Assembly (NCBI GenBank): GCA_905221605.1
Contig: CAJNDS010002535.1
Location: forward strand, 532,501 to 590,000
Source: Symbiodinium natans
Taxonomy: Eukaryota > Sar > Dinophyceae > Suessiales > Symbiodiniaceae
Reading direction: 5' to 3'
Length of the DNA: 57,500 nucleotides
The first letter of the stretch is position 1. Every line of letters starts with the position of its first letter. Positions 51,274-57,500 of the stretch are shown in pieces. The position numbers were made by a program, and so were the translations under genes. The notes under the pieces were generated by a model that worked only from the letters and a program-made list of their open reading frames with translations, was not told the origin of the DNA and made no database searches.

Positions 51274-51390
51274 AAAATCATGAGCATCAGCTGGGATGCA
51301 GGAAACGGCCCAACAAGGACACCCGTTCCATCGCCCATATATGGAGAGAGAGAGGGAGAAAGGGAAAAATCATGAGCATCAGCTGGGTTT
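50400..51390. repeat. hairpin monomers with (GA)n, second cluster
   Basis: The same monomer as at 44990-47820 starts at about 50418, 50621, 50841, 51057, 51278 and 51370. The last copies are truncated. This is part of the larger duplication. Confidence 0.88.
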
Positions 51391-51644
51391 GCTTACATGT
51401 TCATTGTTATTCCTTTTGTTTTTTCTAACGGAAATGAACAAGAGAAGAGAAATATAAGAACCAGAGGAAAGATGAAAACGAGCACCATCTTCTCTTTGCC
51501 TGATTTTTGCATTTCGCCTGTCCTCATTTCTCTTCCATTCTTTTCATTGCTCTTCCATTTAGAGTTGCATTCCTGTTGATCTCTCCTCTCTCCTTTCTCT
51601 CTCCCTTCTCTTCTCTTGTTCTCCTTTACATCTCAAAAACACAC

Positions 51645-52738
51645 AGTGAGGAAGACAAGCTTCGAGGCGCTGGAGCCGTGCCGTTTTCAGGCATCGGCTT
51701 GGTCAACGAGTTGCTATTTGTTGTCCGCAAAGTTAGTGTCTTAAGATTGTTCACCGATTGTTGTATGATGGTCACTGATTATCCGAGAAGTTTTCGCGGG
51801 TCTTTTGCAATGGGTGCTGTCGTTGCTTCTTTTTTGTTGGCTCCTTCTCGGCGGGGCAGTGGCTTCTGCGGTCATGGGAGTGTCCGTGGCGGAGGTGGAC
51901 TGTAGCGGGTTGTGCGGCTGCATGATTCCAATGCTTGCGGTAAAGGCATGTGTCTCAAGGTGATTTTCTGCGGGAGTGTTTTCTGCACGAGACGGTTCAG
52001 GGCACTGCAGGACTCGCGTCCACTTCAGTTTGTGAAGACGACATATTGTCGAACCGACATCTGTACGCGTTGAATGATAATGTAGATGTCTTGAAAGAGT
52101 TAGGGCATCTTCATGAGAAGAAGCCTCTTTCAGTAGCAGTGATCTTTGTCGACGCACACCAAGCAACAATTGTGCACGACAGCTGGCGAGACTTGGCGTC
52201 GGCCGCAGCAGTTTCCCGAGTCAGGAAGACAAGCTCCGAGGCGCCGCAGCCGTGCCGTCTTCAGGCATCGGCTTGGTCGACCAGTTGCTATTGGCTGCCC
52301 GCAAAAATAGTGTCTTAAGATTGTTCACCGATTGTTGTATGATGGTCACTGATTACGCGAGACGTTTTCGCAGGTCTTTTGCACCTTATCGGCGGGGCAG
52401 TGGCTTCTGCGGTCATGGGTGCGTCCGTGGCGGAGGTGGACTGTAGCGGGTTGTGCGGTTGTATGATTCCAATGCTTGCGGTAAAGGCAGTGATTTTCTG
52501 CGGGGGTGTTTTCTGCACGAGACGGTTCAGGGCACTGCAGGACTCGCGTCCACTTCAGTTTGTGAAGAAGAGTACGAAGTTTTACAGGTTGTCGAACCGA
52601 CGTCTGTACGCGTTGAATGATAATGTAGATGTCTTGAAAGAGTTAGGGCATCTTCATGAGAAGATGCCTCTTTCAGTAGCAGTGATCTTTGCCGATCCAC
52701 ACCAAGCAACAATTGGGCACGACAGCTGACAGGACACT
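51645..52738 (+). CDS. tandemly duplicated coding-like unit (~570 bp), unrecognised
   Basis: Two copies (about 51645-52215 and 52222-52738) share GAGGAAGACAAGCTTCGAGG-like starts and GTCTTGAAAGAGTTAGGGCA. The second copy keeps an open frame of 116 codons (52379-52729): IGGAVASAVMGASVAEVDCS, a hydrophobic and cysteine-rich segment, then NDNVDVLKELGHLHEKMPLS. The first copy is interrupted in that frame. It could be a young gene duplicate, a pair of exons or a repeat. No domain was recognised. Confidence 0.45.
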
Positions 52739-53106
52739 TCAATGTGCGCACAACGGTGCGCAGCTCGACCCGAGAGACCGCTTGGATCATCCCCCACGCA
52801 AGAGCAGAAGTGATAGCTAGTATTCGTTGCCAACATCTGACTGCGTCTGTACGTTCACATCAAAAAAAAGAGTAAATTATAAATCGTAAGCCCTAAACCC
52901 TAAGAGAACGAAATTGGTGAATTTGTGCTTCAGGTTTCTTGGATTTAGTTTGTTTATAGGTTTTTAAATACAAAACAAGAGAGAACGTCAAATAATACAT
53001 AAAGGTCCATGCCACATAGTCGTATAGGGTACTATTAAGGGGCTCAGCCTAAACCCTTAACCCTAAACCCCAAACCCCAAAACCCTAAACCCTAAACCCC
53101 CAAAAC

Positions 53107-53199
53107 CCGACAAGATGTCGAGGAGCACGAGAGACAGCACGCAAGAGTAGACCAAACAGCACTCGAAGCTGGCGCGTTGGGGGCTCCGCATCGGAGGTC
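53107..53199 (-). CDS. candidate exon, about 30 codons
   Basis: The strong acceptor TTCTGCTTTGTCAG and a donor TCGG|GTTTTG bound 93 bases. The most protein-like frame reads SDAEPPTRQLRVLFGLLLRA, then VSRAPRHLVG. Unrecognised. Confidence 0.5.
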
Positions 53200-53411
53200 C
53201 TGACAAAGCAGAACTCCCCCATGGGAGGGTTTAGAGTGTATAGGGTTTAGGGTTTAGGGTTTAGGGTTTAAGGTTTAAGGTTTAGGGTTTGGACCCCTTC
53301 TTCGTTATTCGTACCCTCAGGCGTTAGTAAACACCATGCGCGGGGTCCCTGAAGGATTTCGGGTGTAGGGCTTTAAACTTAGGGTTTCAGAGCTTACGGC
53401 TCAGGCTTGTG

Positions 53412-53750
53412 TCAGAACCATGGGAATCCCAAATGCTGCGGTGGGAGTAGGATCAACATGTGGGCGGGGGATGGGGGAGGGGGTTCGTCATTATAAGGGT
53501 TTCTGGGCTTCTTCCCGCCTGTCGCAGTGGACCAGAAAACGTAGTAGATGATCCTTCGCTGATGGCATGAGAGACATGCTTTGATCTCTAGTAAAAAAAG
53601 TCCTTTAGGCTGCAACTTTCATAGACAGCACGAGCACCACTGTAGCGCCGTCTCGCCGGATACACAGTACATGTCACGTGGCACCTGAAAATACAGACAC
53701 ATCACAGTTGTAGGTTTGTCTGTATCTGAGCTTCCTTACACGAGATCTTG
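53412..53750. other. unique stretch, no gene seen
   Basis: About 340 bp of non-repetitive sequence contain a short minus-strand frame that is not convincing. Confidence 0.45.
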
Positions 53751-53859
53751 AGGGTTTAGGGTTTAGGGTTTAAGGTTTGGGGTTGTAGGGTTTAGGGTTT
53801 AGGTTTTCGGGTTAACCCTAAACCCCAGACCCTAAACCCTAAACCCTAAACCCCTAAAC

Positions 53860-53975
53860 CCTCAGATCTGCAGGACGCTCCATGCCTTGAAAAGAGAAGC
53901 TTGCGCGGGAGGGCTTAGGGTTCAGCAGCTGCGCGCACATCGAGCAGTTCGAGTCGAGCGTGCGCAGGGCGTAGA
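53860..53975 (-). CDS. candidate exon, about 38 codons, repeat unit inside the coding frame
   Basis: The acceptor TTTTTGTCTAAG opens YALRTLDSNCSMCAQLLNPK, then PSRASFSFQGMERPADLR. It ends CTGAGG|GTTTAGGG. The coding frame contains an AACCCTAAGCCC word, so telomere-like sequence may have entered an exon. The Cys-rich motif NCSMC is visible. Unrecognised. Confidence 0.5.
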
Positions 53976-54544
53976 CTTAGACAAAAACCCACCCGCCCAA
54001 AGAACCCCATGACGTTCAGAAAATACAGGGTCTTCATGAACCCTTTATGCTTCAGTTGCTCACTCTTCCTTCAACAAAGGCAAGGCAGGGTCCGGTCCTC
54101 TGGGACCAAAAGCCCAAGGCCCACAAATGGACTTCCCCAAACCCTAAACCCTAAACCCTAACCCTAAACCCTAAACCCTAAACCCTAAACCCTAAACCCT
54201 AAACCCTAAACCCTAAACCCTAAACCCTAAACCCTAAACCCTAAACCCCAAGCCTAGGGTCCCTAAACCATTTGCCCCACACCCTGAGGAGGATGGCGGA
54301 GAACACTGGTCCCGCCGCAAGGCCCGGACGGCTCAGAACGTTGGTCCCGAGAGGGCCCGGATGGCCTAAAAGATTTAGATATACATACGACAGAGAGGGT
54401 TGAGGCCTTAGGGTTTTTTGGGGCTTAGGGTTTGAGGGTTTGAGGGTTTGGAGGACTTGGGGTTGAGTGTTGAGTTTTGAGGGTTGAGGGTTTAGGGGCG
54501 TTCCCTCGACACGGCCACGAAAGCTCTGCCAAGGGTCGGGAAGG

Positions 54545-54796
54545 ACTACACCCTAAAACCCTAAAACCCTAAACCCTAAAATCCTGAAACCCTAAAACCC
54601 GAAAACCCTAAAACTCTAAAACCCGAAACCCTAAACCCTAAAACCCTAAAACCCTAAAACCCTAAAACCCTAAAACCCTAAAACCCTAAAACCCTAAAAC
54701 CCAAAAACCCAAAAACCCTAAAACCCTAAAACCCTAAAACCCTAAACCCTAAAACCCTAAACCCTTAACCCTAAAGCCCTAAAGCCCTAAAACCCT
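54545..54796. repeat. CCCTAAAA octamer array
   Basis: About twenty-five units of CCCTAAAA (complement TTTTAGGG, the Chlamydomonas-type telomere unit) with a few substitutions. The change from heptamer to octamer is uniform. Confidence 0.9.
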
Positions 54797-54802
54797 AACT
54801 GC

Positions 54803-54873
54803 CAAGGATCAAACAGGAGGCCATCCAGCCAAAAGACGGCCCGTCCCCCTTGAGGCCAAACTCGTAGATGGTC
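54803..54873 (-). CDS. candidate exon with GC donor
   Basis: The acceptor ACCCATGCTTAG leads into [20 protein letters not shown], then LILG. The donor is CCTTG|GCAGTTAGGG. It is partly hydrophobic. The flanks are CCCTAAAA and TTTAGGG arrays. Confidence 0.55.
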
Positions 54874-54904
54874 CTAAGCATGGGTTGGTACAAGTATAGG
54901 GTTT

Positions 54905-55275
54905 AGGGTTTAGGGTTTTGGGTTTGGGGTTTTGGGGTTTGGGGTTTGGGGTTTGGGGTTTGGGGTTTGGGGTTTGGGGTTTGGGGTTTGGGGTTTGGGG
55001 TTTGGGGTTTGGGGTTTGGGGTTTGGGGTTTGGGGTTTGGGGTTTGGGGTTTGGGGTTTGGGGGGGTTTGTGGGTTTGGGGTTTGGGGTTTGGGGTTTGG
55101 GGTTTGGGGTTTGGGGTTTGGGGTTTGGGGTTTGGGGTTTGGGTTTGGGGTTTGGGGTTTGGGGTTTGGGGTTTGGGGTTTGGGGTTTGGGGTTTGGGGT
55201 TTGGGGTTTGGGGTTTGGGGTTTGGGGTTTGGGGTTTGGGGTTTGGGGTTTGGGGTTTGGGTTTGGGTTTGGGGT
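54905..55275. repeat. TTTGGGG array
   Basis: About fifty near-perfect TTTGGGG units form the purest variant array in the window. Long Gly/Trp/Phe/Leu or Pro/Lys/Asn/Gln frames here are repeat by-products. Confidence 0.95.
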
Positions 55276-55297
55276 TTAAGGTTTAGGCTCTTTCGGC

Positions 55298-55372
55298 TTA
55301 AGGCAGTAGCCACAGGAAACGCAAACAGTCATGAAGCCTAAAAGTGGTCACAACAACTGGCTTGAATTCCAA
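55298..55372 (-). CDS. candidate terminal exon, 24 codons plus stop
   Basis: The acceptor AATGGGTAG opens LEFKPVVVTTFRLHDCLRFL, then WLLP and TAA. It has exactly 75 bases. Hydrophobic. Not recognised. Confidence 0.45.
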   Translation of the reverse strand: MEFKPVVVTTFRLHDCLRFLWLLP

Positions 55373-55857
55373 CTACCCATTCGAGAGCTGCTGCGGCTTG
55401 AGACGTTTAAGGCGACCCTAAACCCTCAGACCTAAACCCTGAACCCTAAACCCTAAACCCTAAACCCTAAACCCTGAACCCTAAACCCTAAACCCTACTA
55501 AGGGGGCACTTGCGGTTCCAAGGAGGTGCAGGGAAAAGCCACGCCTACCCCTTGCGAGGGCTTAGGGTGCCCTACACCCTACTTGGGAGCGGGATGGAGC
55601 GGGTTAGGGTTTAGGGTTTAGGGTTTAGGGCTTAAGGTTTAGGGTTTAGGGTTTAGGGTTTAGGGTTGAGGGTCTACTTAGTATCCCCCAAAAGCCCTTT
55701 TCCAATCCCCATAACCCACCTTACTAAGCCTACTTACTAAGTCGACAGAGCCTCCAAGTACACCTTCCACACCCTAAACCGCCCTCAGGTTACTTTTGAG
55801 GACTCAGGGGGCTTGTAAGTGCAGCTATATGCCATAATTGGGAAAAAAGGACGTACC

Positions 55858-55876
55858 CTGAGACCTCCAAGCATGG
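55858..55876. mobile_element. solo family A element end
   Basis: TACCCTGAGACCTCCAAGC matches the right end of the family A elements. No partner end was found. Confidence 0.4.
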
Positions 55877-56139
55877 ATCTAGAAATTGAGGGTTTGGGGT
55901 TTAGGGTTTGGGGTTTGGGACGTAGGGCTTAGGGCGTAGAATCGGACAAGATGTAAAGGGTCTTGCGCATGGGATACTCATCCGTGGTGTCAAGAGCCTG
56001 TTAAGAGCCTGTTAGGCACCATCTGGGGCCCTACGTTCATGCCCGAACACCACTTCTACCCTCAAATCCTAAACCAAAACATCTGACGTGCTTCGGGATA
56101 AGCTGATACTTACGGTTTTGGGTTTGGGGGGCCCGGGAA

Positions 56140-56165
56140 GGGGGGGGGGGGGGGGGGGGGGGGGG
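56140..56165. repeat. poly-G tract
   Basis: About 26 uninterrupted guanines, likely length-variable or an assembly uncertainty. Confidence 0.95.
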
Positions 56166-56203
56166 CGGGCTTAGACCCTCTACATTCCAGGAAAGGGCCC
56201 CAC

Positions 56204-56279
56204 CTGGTCATAGGCAGCAGGTGTAGGTGCAGAAGATAGCCTTGGTGTAGGCAGCCACATCACAACAAGGCCGCCTTCT
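56204..56279 (-). CDS. candidate exon, 25 codons
   Basis: The acceptor GAAGCCAGCAG and donor GACCAG|GTGGGG bound 76 bases. The phase that stays open through the donor reads EGGLVVMWLPTPRLSSAPTP. Another frame (CCDVAAYTKAIFCTYTCC) is equally protein-like but hits a stop. Confidence 0.4.
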
Positions 56280-56513
56280 CTGCTGGCTTCGTTTCTTTTG
56301 TTTGGTTTGCTTTGGTTTTTTTTTTGGGGGGGTTCCTTTATAAAGGTACCTACATAGAGCCATCCCCCCCCCAAAAAAAACGACTTTCAAAAGGGAAGGG
56401 CTGGGGAGAGAGAAGGGGGGGGGAAGCAGCAGGCAAAGAGGGTAATATAGGGGTCGGAGTAATTACCCTAAACCCTAAACCCGAAACCCTAAACCCGAAA
56501 CCCTATTATTCAG

Positions 56514-56605
56514 GCGCCTACATTACGACACTTGGGCGACCCGAGAAGCAGCAAGCGAGTTTCCAGGATCGGACCAGGACCTGCGAGCGCAGCTCCTGGC
56601 AGCTG
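56514..56605 (+). CDS. candidate exon, strand uncertain
   Basis: The plus strand has acceptor CCTATTATTCAG, a frame AYITTLGRPEKQQASFQDRT and donor CAGCTG|GTTTAGGG. The minus strand (ELRSQVLVRSWKLACCFSG) is also open. The standard repeat flanks are present. Confidence 0.45.
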
Positions 56606-56889
56606 GTTTAGGGTTTAGGGTTTAGGGCCCGCCCGGCGCTCTCCCCACTCTCGTTGAAGCCAAAGGCTTTGCTCAACTTCCCTAACCTCCCCTAAACCTC
56701 CCTAGACCTCCCCTAACCTCCCTAGAACTCCCCTAACCTCCCTAAACCTTCAACACCCTAAACAACCCTAAACCCTCAAAACCCAAAGCAACCCTAAACC
56801 CTAAACCCTAGAACCTAAACAACCCTCAACCCTCAAAACCCTAAGCAACCATAAACCCTAAACCCTAAACAACCCTAAACCCTCAACCC

Positions 56890-57460
56890 TCAACCCTGAA
56901 GGTGACGCGTGCCAGCGTTCTGCACGTGTCTTGCTGCTGTCGGACGCAGGAAAACGCCGAAAACTCGAGGTTTTTGCGCGTTGCATTCGCGGGACGCATT
57001 TTGACGATGGTCAAAATCACCATTGGCACCATGGGTTCGGTGCTCGTGAGCGCGAAAACACTGCGCACAGCGATGTTTTCGAGACGCGCGCAGGGCAACC
57101 CAAAAAGTGCTTGCTTTTCGAACGCTGTTTTCGCACGAAAACACTGCGCACAGCGTTCTTACACTTGTGTTGTACAAAGAGGCAAGAATGTGTACAGAGG
57201 CAAACGTGCTGCAGATACCAGTGTTGTGGCACATTCGCCAAAGGCATTAGTGCTTGTGACCGCGTGTCTTCTTCCATAATATGTGGTACAGAGAAAGCAA
57301 AGATGCTGTAAATACCAGTGTTTTGGGCATTGTCGCCAAGGGCCACGAACGCTTGTGACCTCGTGTCCTGTTCCAGAAACGTGAAACATCCCTGGGCACA
57401 AACGCTGTAAATACCGATGTTTTGGGCAGGATCGCCATCTTGATGGACATAATCCCCCCC
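56890..57460. repeat. tandem ~100 bp repeats
   Basis: The word GCTGTAAATACCAGTGTTTT and its variants recur near 57207, 57305 and 57406. GCTTGTGACCTCGTGTCCTG-like words lie between. AAAACACTGCGCACAGCG occurs near 57055 and 57139. Frames on both strands are open through the repeat, and none is called a gene. Confidence 0.75.
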
Positions 57461-57500
57461 CCCCCAATCCCCCCCCCAAAAGGCCGAAAAGCCGGAAACC

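Larger units (their letters stand above)
44149..51640. repeat. duplicated repeat complex (duplicon)
   Basis: Blocks recur at high identity. 44149-44880 matches 49528-50290, 46076-46720 matches 48109-48755, and the tail near 47830-48060 matches 51380-51620. CT-rich spacers alternate with hairpin/(GA)n monomers. Frames in every orientation are recurrences of the same low-complexity sequence, and no gene is called. Confidence 0.85.
52880..56890. repeat. telomere-like repeat matrix, right block
   Basis: CCCTAAA and TTTAGGG arrays resume, with islands in the same CCCTAAA-island-TTTAGGG arrangement and several variant arrays. From 56680 the unit changes to CCTCCCTAAAC and CCCTAAACAA forms. Confidence 0.85.

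Noticed and set aside
44990-51390. CRISPR-like array
   Set aside because: Repeats are about 200 bp with variable GA tracts and no unique uniform spacers, in a eukaryotic context.
44350-51620. Dozens of open frames of 60-170 codons
   Set aside because: They repeat the same low-complexity Ser/Leu/Phe or Arg/Glu sequences from duplicated CT-rich, hairpin and (GA)n units.
54903-55341. Long Gly/Trp/Phe/Leu and Pro/Lys/Gln open frames
   Set aside because: They are translations of the TTTGGGG array. The heptamer has no stop in several frames. The same holds for 20393-20616 and 2528-2848.

Overview
The window looks like nuclear DNA of a protist with plant-type telomere repeats. The best guess is a dinoflagellate (Symbiodinium-like), from inference only. 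Signs for this are thousands of bases of interspersed CCCTAAA/TTTAGGG, very short GC-rich exon-like islands with mixed GT, GC and occasional GA donors, small inverted-repeat elements beside those islands, and a large LINE retrotransposon. I see no bacterial operons, rRNA, tRNA or CRISPR arrays, and no promoter I could defend.

Layout. (1) About 1-25.4 kb and 35.4-37.8 kb, and again 52.9-56.9 kb, hold unique GC-rich islands of about 60-130 bp set in degenerate telomere-like arrays. Nearly every island is preceded by CCCTAAA and followed by TTTAGGG. Many can be read as exons, mostly on the minus strand, with AG acceptors and donors often written by the repeat itself (GTTTAGGG, GTTAGGG, GCTTAGGG). 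Each presumed intron therefore starts with TTTAGGG and ends with CCCTAAA, so its two ends could pair. Strand is not always certain, because GC-rich islands are often open on both strands.

(2) About 25.6-35.4 kb is one minus-strand LINE, inserted in an intron between two in-phase exons of a probable membrane protein. Read 5' to 3' it carries an unrecognised ORF, a Tpt1/KptA RNA 2'-phosphotransferase-like domain, a Pro/Ala-rich linker, an APE-type endonuclease, a reverse transcriptase with YADD, C2H2 zinc fingers, a basic/coiled linker, and a ubiquitin-specific-protease (C19) domain. Most signature motifs survive, but the reading frame is broken about eight times. This combination is the most striking coding find.

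(3) About 37.86-41.74 kb is an AT-rich satellite of ~175 bp monomers arranged as one giant inverted repeat with its centre near 39.74 kb. Around 42.0-43.6 kb are a CTGTAGTC minisatellite and an AT-rich block with G-run/C-run hairpins.

(4) About 44.1-51.6 kb is a duplicated repeat complex built from ~200 bp monomers, each an imperfect hairpin followed by a (GA)n tract. About 51.64-52.73 kb is a tandem duplication of an unrecognised ~570 bp coding-like unit. From 56.9 kb to the end there are tandem ~100 bp repeats.

No gene in the host fraction could be named with confidence. Exon boundaries were chosen by eye and need transcript support.
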